NCBI GenBank assembly: GCA_942490705.1
Contig: CALNXY010000013.1
Coordinates: forward strand, 248,001 to 312,000
Origin: JAGRCP01 sp942490705
GTDB taxonomy: Bacteria > Chloroflexota > Anaerolineae > Caldilineales > Caldilineaceae
DNA length: 64,000 bases
Reading direction: 5' to 3'
Both the position numbers and the translations under genes were made by a program. The notes under the pieces are model-generated. The model did no database searches. It worked only from the letters and a program-made list of their open reading frames with translations, and was not told where the DNA came from. The first letter of the stretch is position 1; each line of letters starts with the position of its first letter. Below are positions 26,979-35,291 of this stretch, one piece after another.

Positions 26979-28259
26979 TTAGCGCTGCAATACATTTTCT
27001 TCCCAACCCTGCTCGATGGCTGCAACCCAATCCGCGCTCATCTCTGGCAACGCGGCGGCGCTGAGTACCTCGGCGGGCAGCGCGGCCTCACTTTGGGTTT
27101 CCTGCATCAGTTGCGCCCGTTCAGCCTCGCTCAATCGATCCGGCTCGATGGCCATGCGCCATCCCAGCACGTTCGGCTGGGTCATCGTTGTCTGGTAGAG
27201 CGGAGAAAGCAGATAGTTGGCCACGACCATCGCCCCGGCCGGGTTACTGGCGTTGTAGGGGATCGCCACATAGCTGACGTTTGCCAGTGTTCCGCTATCA
27301 AAGACGGTGGTGCGGATGGTGTCGGGATAGATGCCCTCGCGGATGTAGGTGGACGCGCGGCTCGAGTCATACTCCATGTTGAAGTCGATCTCTTGATTCG
27401 CCAGCAGGTCGGTCATGGCCGCCAACTCTGGGTAGGTCTGTCCTGCGCGCCAAAGATTGGGCTCGATGGTGTTGAGGTAATCCCAAACGAGGGGCGCCGT
27501 TTCATCGAAGACCGCCCGGTCAAAGTCGCCTAGAAAGGGCTCCGAGCTACCGGCGGCCCAGTAGAAGAGCTGGCGCACAAAGGCTGCCCCGACGTGGTTG
27601 GGCAGCGCCGGGTAGGTAAAGCGGCCGGGATTGGCTTCGATCCATGCCTTGAGATCTTCGAACGTCGTTGGCGGATTCTCGCCCACGGTCGCACTGTTAT
27701 ACTCGAGCACCCACTGGAAGCTGGCCCAGGGCGATTCGTAGCCGTCGACTGCCACACCAAAATCATAGGCAACGGCCGGATTTTCCCAATCGACCAGCAG
27801 CGAGTTGGGGACGAGGTCAACGAAGGGGCCGTAGAGTAGGTCGGCATCCTTCAGCGTTCGGAAATTTTCACCATTGATCCAGATCAGGTCGATGCTGCCG
27901 CCGCTGTCGCGCCCTGCCGCTTTTTCGTTGAGCACCTTGTTGACCGCATCGGCCGTGTTGTCTAGCGGCACCCGGTTGACGGTAATGCCGAACTCTTCCT
28001 GCAGCGCCTCGCCGATGACGCCGTCCACATGACTGTTGATCGTCTCCGAGCCGCCCCACAGGAACCAGTTGACGGTCGTCCCCTGGGCTGCGGCGGTGAC
28101 CTCATCCCACGAGGCATAGACGGGCACATCGACCACGGCCGGTTCGTTGTCGGCGCTTGCACCAGTATGTGTCGTCTGTGATGGCGCGGCACAGGCGCCG
28201 CTCAGACCAACGGCAAGCAAGAGCAGTACGAGCAGGGGCGTTCGGACACTAAATTTCAT
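26979..28259 (-). CDS. ABC transporter substrate-binding lipoprotein, YnjB-like (COG4134)
   Basis: The start at 28259 has AAAGGA five bases upstream and opens a lipoprotein signal (LSGACAAP); the 42 upstream residues of the open frame do not fit. The mature protein shows the YnjB hallmarks VNWFLWGGSETINSHVD and DLIWINGENF. The E. coli ynjBCD substrate is not established. As first gene of the four-gene operon it is separated from the upstream DUF35 genes by a strong terminator. Confidence 0.83.
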   Translation of the reverse strand: MKFSVRTPLLVLLLLAVGLSGACAAPSQTTHTGASADNEPAVVDVPVYASWDEVTAAAQGTTVNWFLWGGSETINSHVDGVIGEALQEEFGITVNRVPLDNTADAVNKVLNEKAAGRDSGGSIDLIWINGENFRTLKDADLLYGPFVDLVPNSLLVDWENPAVAYDFGVAVDGYESPWASFQWVLEYNSATVGENPPTTFEDLKAWIEANPGRFTYPALPNHVGAAFVRQLFYWAAGSSEPFLGDFDRAVFDETAPLVWDYLNTIEPNLWRAGQTYPELAAMTDLLANQEIDFNMEYDSSRASTYIREGIYPDTIRTTVFDSGTLANVSYVAIPYNASNPAGAMVVANYLLSPLYQTTMTQPNVLGWRMAIEPDRLSEAERAQLMQETQSEAALPAEVLSAAALPEMSADWVAAIEQGWEENVLQR

Positions 28260-28387
28260 GAGGTTCCTTTCTGAATCTGTTCCGCTGGATGAGCGACGTA
28301 CCGTGCAGGCGGCACTGCTGCATGAATTGTACGGAACAGGCAGGTTGGAGCGCGTAAGGCACCCTACACGCTTCCTCATTTTCACAC

Positions 28388-28418
28388 AAAAAAGCCACCG
28401 GCATATATGCCGGTGGCT
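28388..28418 (-). terminator. Rho-independent terminator of the thiolase/DUF35 cluster
   Basis: A 26-base palindrome (28393-28418) gives an 11-bp stem with a TATA loop; on the minus strand six T residues follow (28393-28388). It lies 20 bases after the DUF35 C-terminal gene. Confidence 0.92.
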
Positions 28419-28438
28419 GAAAAACGGACTGAATGCCG

Positions 28439-28741
28439 TCAGGACCCGATGACGGGCCGGAATTTATAGCCGTAGATAATCTGCCCCTCGTCGCCGTCTT
28501 CACGTAGCTTGCGCGTAACCATCTCCACACGCAGACCAATATGAACGTCCTCACTCTCCACATCGGTCAACTGTGCCGATATGATTGGCCCATCATCAAG
28601 TCTGATGAGTGCAACCGTGTAGGGCTTTTGCACTTCATAGCCTTGCGGGACGCTATACATGGTGGTAAAGCTATAGACTTCGCCGGTTCCGCTAAGTCGG
28701 TGGGCGTGAACCAGGGTCTCTGTATGTCGTATGGCCGACAT
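28439..28741 (-). CDS. DUF35 OB-fold half (C-terminal part of a split Zn-ribbon/OB protein)
   Basis: From ATG 28741 the 100-aa product reads as the OB-fold part of the DUF35 family: LSGTGEVYSFTTMYSVP, PYTVALIRLDDGPIISAQLTD, VHIGLRVEMVTRKLREDGDEG and the closing YGYKFRPV. The Zn-ribbon that normally precedes it in the same chain is in the next upstream gene in another frame. The sequence AGGAGA lies 11 bases before this ATG, so independent translation is possible. Partner of the thiolase upstream; in archaea DUF35 links thiolase and HMG-CoA synthase. Confidence 0.75.
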   Translation of the reverse strand: MSAIRHTETLVHAHRLSGTGEVYSFTTMYSVPQGYEVQKPYTVALIRLDDGPIISAQLTDVESEDVHIGLRVEMVTRKLREDGDEGQIIYGYKFRPVIGS

Positions 28742-28745
28742 GAAT

Positions 28746-28994
28746 TCAGTCGTCTCCTGCAACCTGGACCGAAAAGTAATGCGGGACGCTCTTCGGCATG
28801 CTGAACGAAAAGTGCGCCTGATGCGTTGGGACTCCACTCATGCCCTCTCCGTTCATGCCCCCTCCACTCATGGTTTCTCCACAATGGGGACAAACCTTGC
28901 GCGGCGGGAAGACGGCATTCGTGCATGCCGGGCACTTTTCGCCCACCAAATTATATCGCTGTTGTTTGGTCCGCCATAATGTAGGAACTGCCAT
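28746..28994 (-). CDS. DUF35 Zn-ribbon half (N-terminal part of a split Zn-ribbon/OB protein)
   Basis: The 82-aa product begins with the typical LWRTKQQRYNLVGEKC helix and the rubredoxin-like zinc ribbon CPAC-x10-CPHC (about residues 21-38). After residue 43 the sequence is Gly/Met/Ser-rich (SGGGMNGEGMSG) and unlike the family. It stops 5 bases before the ATG of the OB half. Either an insertion with frameshift has split one gene in two, or the two halves are made separately. Confidence 0.7.
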   Translation of the reverse strand: MAVPTLWRTKQQRYNLVGEKCPACTNAVFPPRKVCPHCGETMSGGGMNGEGMSGVPTHQAHFSFSMPKSVPHYFSVQVAGDD

Positions 28995-29356
28995 TACGAA
29001 AACTCCTTGAAAAAATAGTAGTCAAGAAAACCCTTGTTTGATCGTCAATATCATACGAGGAGCAGCATAACAGATTTGGACTCTCAATTCCTATCTGCTC
29101 GGCGTTTTGGGCGACTTGATAGGTTTTGGTAGCTTTTTAGGGCCAAAATACGGGGTTTGAGTAAGGAACATGGGGACTTTGTCTAAAGATTGAGCCGGAA
29201 TAGCGCCATTCCGGAGGTCCAGGATATGAGTACTGAGGGCCACGGCATGGTGCGCGTGGGGCCTCTTTTTGCTGATGGGGGGGAGCTACGCTGCCTTTGC
29301 AAAGAGTGTGACAGCGTAGCCAATTTTTGACCGCGCGCGTCATGACGCGCGTTGAC
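28995..29356. other. Gene-free stretch between DUF35 and thiolase genes
   Basis: No coding region is supported. Visible structures are an 18-bp palindrome (29334-29351) directly before the thiolase stop, a 9-bp inverted repeat GCTACGCTG / CAGCGTAGC (about 29284-29320) and a GGGGGGG run near 29277. Neither hairpin has a T tract on the transcribed strand. Confidence 0.5.
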
Positions 29357-30520
29357 TCACGTGCCCAGAATGTGGGTGATGATCGTGGCGCCGCTGCCGC
29401 CGATGTTCTGCGTCATGGCCAGGCGCGCATCCGCAACTTGGTTGGCGCCGGCCGTACCCGTGAGCTGTTGCACGGCCTCAACAACCTGATAGACGCCCGT
29501 CGCGCCCACGGGGTGACCTCTACTCTTGAGCCCGCCCATGGTGCTGATGGGAATGCGTCCGGTAATGCTGATTTCTTCGTCTTGCGCCATGCGCCAGCCC
29601 TCGCCGCGCCGGGCAAAGCCAGTGGCTTCCAGGCTCAAGGCACTCATGATGGTGAACGCGTCATGCAGTTCGAAAAAGTCCAGCTCTTCCGGCCCGACAC
29701 GCGCCTGGCGGTAGGCCTTTTGGCTGCTGGTGTAGGCTGCTTCCAAGAAGAGCGGATCACGGCGGTCGTGGACGGCCAGCGTGTCCGTTGCACCGGCGCT
29801 GGCCAGGATCTGCACGGCGCCCCGGTGGTGACCGGCCGTAAATTCACGGGCGCGTTCGGTGGGCACAAGCACTACTGCCGCCGCGCCGTCACAGACTGGG
29901 CTGCTGTCCATAATGCTGATGGGCGTCGCGACGAGGGAGGCCTTCTTATATCCATCCAGGGTCAGGGGCGCCTGAAACATGGCGTTTGGGTTGTTGACGC
30001 CGTTGCGATGGGCGTTGATGCTAAAGCCGCCAAATGCGTCATGCGCGACGTCATGTTCGTACAAATAACGCTGCATGATCAGCGCGTTGAGCGCGACAAA
30101 GCTCAAGCCGTGCATAGCCTCGTATTCGGCGTCGGCCGCGGTGGCCAGGCCAGCCGTCGTGTCCTTGCCCACCGTGTCGGTCATCTTCTCCACGCCCGCG
30201 ACGATGACGACATCGTGAAAGCCGCTGGCAACGGCCATGGCGCCCACGCGCAGCGCGGCCGCGCCCGAGCCGCATGCTGCTTCGATTTTGGCTGCCTCCA
30301 CGCCTTGGAGGCCACAGTAATCGGCAATCAGCGTGGCCAAGTGCTCCTGGTCCAACAGGCTGCCGCTGAGCATGTTGCCCAGAAAAAGCGCATCGGCCGT
30401 CTCGATGCCGGCTTCGGCCATGGCCCCTGAAATCGCGTCAAAGGCGATGCTGCGTATCGAGCGGTTCCACAACTCGCCGACTTCAGATTGGCCGATCCCT
30501 ACGATAGATACGGAACGCAT
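29357..30520 (-). CDS. Thiolase family protein (SCP-x / archaeal ACAT type)
   Basis: ATG 30520 is preferred because GGAGG lies just upstream and the family begins with VSIVGIGQSEVGELW; 26 residues of open frame before it are unlike thiolases. The 387-aa product has the nucleophile region KIEAACGSGAAALR (Cys about 87), VGVEKMTD, and C-terminal GGLKSRGHPVGATGVYQ (His) and NIGGSGATI, where the second cysteine of degradative thiolases is replaced by Gly-Gly-Ser. This is the SCP-x/archaeal acetyl-CoA acetyltransferase type, which works with a DUF35 partner. A DUF35 pair lies downstream. Confidence 0.85.
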   Translation of the reverse strand: MRSVSIVGIGQSEVGELWNRSIRSIAFDAISGAMAEAGIETADALFLGNMLSGSLLDQEHLATLIADYCGLQGVEAAKIEAACGSGAAALRVGAMAVASGFHDVVIVAGVEKMTDTVGKDTTAGLATAADAEYEAMHGLSFVALNALIMQRYLYEHDVAHDAFGGFSINAHRNGVNNPNAMFQAPLTLDGYKKASLVATPISIMDSSPVCDGAAAVVLVPTERAREFTAGHHRGAVQILASAGATDTLAVHDRRDPLFLEAAYTSSQKAYRQARVGPEELDFFELHDAFTIMSALSLEATGFARRGEGWRMAQDEEISITGRIPISTMGGLKSRGHPVGATGVYQVVEAVQQLTGTAGANQVADARLAMTQNIGGSGATIITHILGT

Positions 30521-30614
30521 AGCTCCTCCGAAACAATCAGATCTTATCTGATGCAAAACATGGTTGGCGCCGTCTTGACGAGCGCAGACCAGCCTCAATT
30601 ATCCCTTCACTTCC

Positions 30615-32054
30615 TCATTTCAGGATGTAATAGGTTGCCCGTTTTTCGCCAATGCGCAGTAGAAGATTCTTTTCCACCAGGTCTGCAAGATCGCGGCGAA
30701 TGGTCTCTGCGCTGACGTCGGGCGCCAACGCCTGATAGTCGCTGTTGGTGATGCGGCCGTGCTCGTGGAGGAAAGCAACTGCAGCCTCCTGGCGTGGATT
30801 GAGATAGCCGTGTGGCCACTGCTGCGTCTCCGGTTGGCTGACGACGAGCTCATCGCTGGCCGAGTAGAGTGTCACCCGAAAGCCGGCCGACATTTCTTCA
30901 AAGACGGGGGCACGCAGCCCTGCCTCCTGCATGGCGGCCAACATGCGGTCGATGCCATATCCCAGACGTTCGATGTAGCCCAGATCGCTCAGCACAGCCA
31001 CGACGGCTTCATTGCGGCTATAGCGCTCATCCTTCATGTTGTCGATCGTCACATGGCCGGGCAGCCGCCCCGGGCTATAGACCTCCAGCCGGTCGGCAAA
31101 CATGAGCAGACGAATGCCTTCACCGCGGATGCTGTAGTCGCGGTGAGCAATGGCATTGACAATTGCCTCACGCACGACGGGAATGGGATACTCGGTGGAA
31201 TCCTCGCGCGTCATGCCGGTGATGCGCATGCCTTGACGCATATTGCCCACAACAAACGCTTCGGCCTGACGCAACTGTTCCCTGAGCGGACCGGCGATGT
31301 CCTGGCGTACAAATTCATCGCTCATGCTCAGCCCGCGGTAGCGTACGCAGATGATCTCGGCGCTGCGCACAAACTGCTGCGGATTGCGGCCAAAGAGCAG
31401 CAACCCCGCAACGGTGGGGACCAAATCATCAGGCTCCAGTCGGCCCTTGCGCGTTGCGATGACCTCTTCCGGGTAGGCAACACAGCCCCGCGCCAGGAGC
31501 GCCTGACGCGGTCCCTCGTCAGGCGGCAGCTCCATGTGTTCCAGATAGTCTTCGACCATGCGTTCGTCCAGATCGGCGAGCGCGGCGCCGGGCAAGATCT
31601 GCTCTTCGTAGCCGGCCTCCCCCCTCTCCAACAGCAGGCGGCGCAGTTCGGGCGTGGTAAGCGGGCGATTTTGGCGTTGGGTCCGGGTGAGGTAGGCCCC
31701 GCGGAGGCTATAGAGGTGGGGCAAACCGCTGGGCACCTCGGCAACGGCCAGCTCAATGCCATCCATGGTGGCAATGCGCGGGGTGGGTAAGATCAGCGGC
31801 GGGTCTGTTTGCAGCCCTGCCTCGATGATCTTATCGCGCAACGTGTCGCCAACGTTCTTGCTCTGGGGCGCGCCTTTTTTGGTCACGCCGACAAAAACGA
31901 CGCCCCCGTTGGCGTTGGCCATTGCGGCCAGGGTTTCGGCGACCGCGGCGACGGGCGACTTGGCCGTGAGGAAGGCGACGCGCTCTGATTCGCCCGCTTC
32001 GAGATGGGCACGCAGTTCGGCTGCGGATGCTCCCGATCGCCGACGATAGATCAT
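30615..32054 (-). CDS. AlbA_2 (Schlafen-type) ATP-binding transcriptional regulator
   Basis: The N-terminal AlbA_2 domain (about 15-125) has a LxAGESERVAFLTAKS start and ANANGGVVFVGVTKKG. The middle contains HRDYSIRGEGIRLLMFADRLEVYSPGRLPG, the ATPase-like C-terminal motif of COG2865. The last 80 residues form a winged helix (RQEAAVAFLHEHGRITNSDYQALAPDVSAETIRRDLADLVEKNLL). ATG 32054 overlaps the upstream stop as ATGA and is chosen over 32111. Members are predicted DNA- or RNA-binding regulators, often near defence genes; none is recognised here. It is coupled to a lipoprotein of unknown function. Confidence 0.83.
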   Translation of the reverse strand: MIYRRRSGASAAELRAHLEAGESERVAFLTAKSPVAAVAETLAAMANANGGVVFVGVTKKGAPQSKNVGDTLRDKIIEAGLQTDPPLILPTPRIATMDGIELAVAEVPSGLPHLYSLRGAYLTRTQRQNRPLTTPELRRLLLERGEAGYEEQILPGAALADLDERMVEDYLEHMELPPDEGPRQALLARGCVAYPEEVIATRKGRLEPDDLVPTVAGLLLFGRNPQQFVRSAEIICVRYRGLSMSDEFVRQDIAGPLREQLRQAEAFVVGNMRQGMRITGMTREDSTEYPIPVVREAIVNAIAHRDYSIRGEGIRLLMFADRLEVYSPGRLPGHVTIDNMKDERYSRNEAVVAVLSDLGYIERLGYGIDRMLAAMQEAGLRAPVFEEMSAGFRVTLYSASDELVVSQPETQQWPHGYLNPRQEAAVAFLHEHGRITNSDYQALAPDVSAETIRRDLADLVEKNLLLRIGEKRATYYILK

Positions 32055-33526
32055 GGCGGGCCGCCTACAGTATTCGCTGCGATTAGTTCTTTGCAATCGG
32101 TAAAGCCCCAACCAGAAGCGTCGTTAATGTCGAGCACCCGGAGTTGATCCGTGTAGTGAACAGTGACGCCGTTTTCCTCCAGGTTGCGGGGCGGCACGTG
32201 GCCCAGCGTGAAAAAAAGCAGCTCTCTGAAGGGGTCGTTGGGGTCCACAGCGGTGATCTCTGCGCAGACAAAGGCGCGCAGTTGTTTCACTTCGGTCTGG
32301 TCCGCCGATCGATCCAGGCGATAGCTCTCTGTGTACTCGAGCGCGGCCCGGGTCTGAATGTCGCTGACCCGATACTGGCTGCGTTTGGGCAGCTGTTCCT
32401 CGCTTAGTTCGGCACAGTAGTCGCCTGGCTCGGTGACCCTGCGGTCCAGTTCTGCTACTTCTCCGATTATCCTTATCTGTTCAGGTGGATCCACGCCGTC
32501 GCCAAAGAGATCCTCCCGCGCCTCAGGTTCTAACATGAATTTGAGTGCGACAGCTTCGGGAAAGAAAGGATCAGGCACATCGTCCCGGCAAAACTGGATC
32601 CCCATATAGTCATCGGTGTAGCGAATGTCCTCACGCACTTTGCTGCCGGAAGTACTCAGATCGATCGTACGATAGTAGCGATAGACATCACAAAGCAGGC
32701 TGCGGCCAGGATCGGCGAAGCCTCCTTCGACTGCAGTGGAGAGCGGATTCGTCGGCTCGTGGATGGGAAAGAGCGCGTCTACGGACCAGACCGGTCCCGC
32801 TGTTGCGATGTTTTCGATGGCGACTTCGCCGGTAGCAGTCATGCCCCGGGCGTTGCGCAGGCCGCCCGGGGCTGTGACCTGGGCCACGCCGTAGCCGAGG
32901 AAAGCGCCGCGCCACCAGACGGTGGTGAGGGCCCTGGGCCCAAGCGTGTCGACAATGGCGAATTCTCCCAGCGGATCTTCATCGCCGATCGATCCACAGA
33001 TGCCAGATTGACCCGTCTGATAAGGGAAAACGGCAATCTGATTGGGATTTGTGTAGAGGCCAACGTAGGCAGTGTTGGGTTCGGGCCAGTACGAGGGGGC
33101 GATGCGATACGCGATAAACGAGCCTATGGGCTGGAGCGGGGTGGCCAGGGGCGGGAAATCGACCACATACTCAGATGAGGTCTGACCATCGACAATGATG
33201 GCGCCGATTGGTGAGCCGCCTGTGGGAACCTGCTGGCTATTGACAAAGTTGCCTGTTGTCGTCTGGAGCGTGTTGTAGGCATAAAGCAGCAGGTATTCGT
33301 TTTCTGTATCGTCATCAACACTAATGGCCCTCCATTCATTGCCAGAGAAAATGGGATACCAGTTCGTGGGCAAGATGTCGAGTAAGTTTGGCTCATCCTG
33401 TTCTGTTTGGTCGAAAAATGTACAACCGCTCAGCGTAAAGAGCGCGGTAAGAAGCCCAATAATGACCAGCATCGAGCTGACTGAGGGAGAGAATTGGGGG
33501 AAAGGATTGATGCGTTGGATGGGCAT
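32051..33526 (-). CDS. Lipoprotein of unknown function
   Basis: The frame is open from 33712, but ATG 33526 gives a proper lipoprotein signal (two basic/polar residues, hydrophobic core LVIIGLLTALFTL, then SGC). The remainder is about 455 residues, mostly polar and beta-rich, with no domain I recognise; it contains WYPIFSGNEWRAI and several acidic loops. No ribosome site is evident at 33526. A perfect AGGAGG followed by GTG (33618) opens a different, 62-codon frame upstream, so the true start is uncertain. It overlaps the AlbA_2 gene by ATGA. Confidence 0.65.
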   Translation of the reverse strand: MPIQRINPFPQFSPSVSSMLVIIGLLTALFTLSGCTFFDQTEQDEPNLLDILPTNWYPIFSGNEWRAISVDDDTENEYLLLYAYNTLQTTTGNFVNSQQVPTGGSPIGAIIVDGQTSSEYVVDFPPLATPLQPIGSFIAYRIAPSYWPEPNTAYVGLYTNPNQIAVFPYQTGQSGICGSIGDEDPLGEFAIVDTLGPRALTTVWWRGAFLGYGVAQVTAPGGLRNARGMTATGEVAIENIATAGPVWSVDALFPIHEPTNPLSTAVEGGFADPGRSLLCDVYRYYRTIDLSTSGSKVREDIRYTDDYMGIQFCRDDVPDPFFPEAVALKFMLEPEAREDLFGDGVDPPEQIRIIGEVAELDRRVTEPGDYCAELSEEQLPKRSQYRVSDIQTRAALEYTESYRLDRSADQTEVKQLRAFVCAEITAVDPNDPFRELLFFTLGHVPPRNLEENGVTVHYTDQLRVLDINDASGWGFTDCKELIAANTVGGPP

Positions 33527-33633
33527 GGGCAAGGCGAACGAATTGAGCGAAAAATCGCCGGCTGGTCTTGGGCGGCGACAGGCGGGGTATTGTCCGATCC
33601 GTGTGACCGGTTTTGCACGCTGCCTCCTGACTG

Positions 33634-33661
33634 ATTGTAGCGCAGCCCAGGACAGATGCAA
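33634..33661 (-). promoter_or_regulatory. Promoter of the lipoprotein/AlbA_2 pair
   Basis: On the minus strand TTGCAT (33661-33656), a 16-base spacer and TACAAT (33639-33634) lie back to back with the yvcK promoter. The leader would be about 100 bases and holds AGGAGG-GTG. Confidence 0.45.
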
Positions 33662-33673
33662 AGCAGGGGATGA

Positions 33674-33703
33674 TTGTACAGGCGCCGCGGCTTTTTCTAT
33701 AAT
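33674..33703 (+). promoter_or_regulatory. Promoter of yvcK, giving a nearly leaderless mRNA
   Basis: TTGTAC (33674-33679), an 18-base spacer and a perfect TATAAT (33698-33703). The yvcK ATG at 33713 is nine bases after the -10 box, so transcription would begin at or next to the start codon. Confidence 0.5.
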
Positions 33704-33712
33704 GCTGGACAT

Positions 33713-35068
33713 ATGTCGAATGAACGCCCCACTATGCTCAATAACCGCGAGGCCCTGTCCGGAGCCTTGCTGCCCGGTCCAGGCATCAAACGTTGGATAC
33801 TGCTCTTTGTCATCAGCGTGTTCATTGCCGGATTCGGCGTGGCGCTGATTCTATTGGCTGCCGGTTTTGGATACGCAACGGCCGAGTTCGATGGGATGGG
33901 CGCCTGGTTGACGGGGTTGCTGCTGTTGGCCGGCGGCATGGCGCTAGCTGGCTTTGCCATATGGCGCATGAATCGCAACGTCATTCACGCCATGATGCCG
34001 GGCGCAGAGAAGCCTGGTGATCGTGAAGTGATGGCCACTGTGCTGGCTCGCTCGCCGCGTCGCCGCGACGGTCCCAAGGTTGTCGTCATCGGCGGCGGCA
34101 CCGGCATGCCCCAGCTTCTGCGCGGTCTGCGCGCCTACACGGACCATATTACTGCCATCGTCACCGTAGCTGACGACGGTGGCAGCAGCGGTCGCCTGCG
34201 GCGTCAAACGGGCATGTTGCCGCCGGGCGACTTTCGCAACAACATCGCGGCCCTGAGCGAGGCTGAAGAGCTTATGACGCGCCTCTTTCAATATCGCTTT
34301 GGCGAAGGCGACTTTGGCGGCAACTCCGAAGGCGGCAGCGAATTGGCCGGCCACAGCTTTGGCAATCTGTTCATCACGACTATGGCCGCTGTCTCAGGGA
34401 GTTTTGAAGCCGGTCTCGCAGAGAGCAGCCGCGTGCTGGCCGTGCGCGGTCGCGTTTTGCCGTCTACGCTGGAAAACGTCACGCTTTGCGCCGAGGTCGC
34501 CCAGACGTTGCCCGACGGCGGTGAACGCTGGCTGACCGTCGAGGGCGAAAGCAACATTCCTGAGGCCGGCGGGCGCGTGACGCGTGTCTTTCTCAAGCCA
34601 GATACGGTGCGCGCGTACCCTGCCGTGATCCAGGCCATCTTGCAGGCTGACCTGATCGTGGCAGGACCGGGCAGTTTCTTCACCAGCGTCATGCCCAATC
34701 TGCTGGTGCCTGCGGTGCGTGACGCCATCTGCGCGGCGGCGGCCCCGCGGATCTACGTCTGCAATGTGGCAACCCAACACGGCGAAACGGACGGGTTTAC
34801 CGTCTCCGACCATATGCGGGCGTTGCAGCAGCATGCCGGCGACGCCTTCACCACGGTGTTGGCCAATCATAGCTACGCCCCGGATGTGCCGCCATACCCC
34901 GGCGGTCAGTGGGTCTCCCTCCCGGCTGCCGATGAGGTGATCGACTACGAGCTCTTTACGGGGGATCTAGTCAGCCCAGAGCTGCCTTCACACCATGATT
35001 CGGCCAAAGTCGCGGCACAACTCATGCAGATCTATGCGACTTTGAAGGAGCCTGGCAACAGGACGTAG
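33713..35068 (+). CDS. yvcK: YvcK/CofD-like UDP-sugar-binding protein with membrane anchor
   Basis: After two membrane helices (about residues 28-50 and 58-78) comes a CofD/YvcK domain: VVVIGGGTGMPQLLRGL, VTVADDGGSSGRLRRQ, PPGDFRNNIAAL and the later AGPGSFFTSVMPNLLVPAVRDAI. YvcK of Bacillus binds UDP-GlcNAc and is needed for gluconeogenic growth and cell-wall homeostasis; membrane-anchored versions occur in other phyla. Usually it sits with rapZ and whiA; neither is here. ATG 33713 is chosen since the -10 box ends nine bases before it; the open frame extends to 33674 within the promoter. GAPDH follows 223 bases later. Confidence 0.9.
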   Translation: MSNERPTMLNNREALSGALLPGPGIKRWILLFVISVFIAGFGVALILLAAGFGYATAEFDGMGAWLTGLLLLAGGMALAGFAIWRMNRNVIHAMMPGAEKPGDREVMATVLARSPRRRDGPKVVVIGGGTGMPQLLRGLRAYTDHITAIVTVADDGGSSGRLRRQTGMLPPGDFRNNIAALSEAEELMTRLFQYRFGEGDFGGNSEGGSELAGHSFGNLFITTMAAVSGSFEAGLAESSRVLAVRGRVLPSTLENVTLCAEVAQTLPDGGERWLTVEGESNIPEAGGRVTRVFLKPDTVRAYPAVIQAILQADLIVAGPGSFFTSVMPNLLVPAVRDAICAAAAPRIYVCNVATQHGETDGFTVSDHMRALQQHAGDAFTTVLANHSYAPDVPPYPGGQWVSLPAADEVIDYELFTGDLVSPELPSHHDSAKVAAQLMQIYATLKEPGNRT

Positions 35069-35291
35069 AGGAGAAATCCTGATAAAAAATTGATCGTCTG
35101 AAAATACGCATTTATATCCAGTGTGTGTTAGAATGACATTTAGTATGTGAACGGTGGAGAATCTGCAACGTGCGTGTTATGCCAGTCAGAAAATACGATT
35201 GGCTTATTGTTATTATTTGATAGCGACAAACGCATTTTGGTATCAGGTCAAAAAGTCCATTTACCGCTCATTGAGAAAACAGGAGAAATCA

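Noticed and set aside
33674..33712. Upstream start of yvcK at 33674
   Set aside because: These codons overlap the -35 to -10 promoter region, so they are not likely to be translated.
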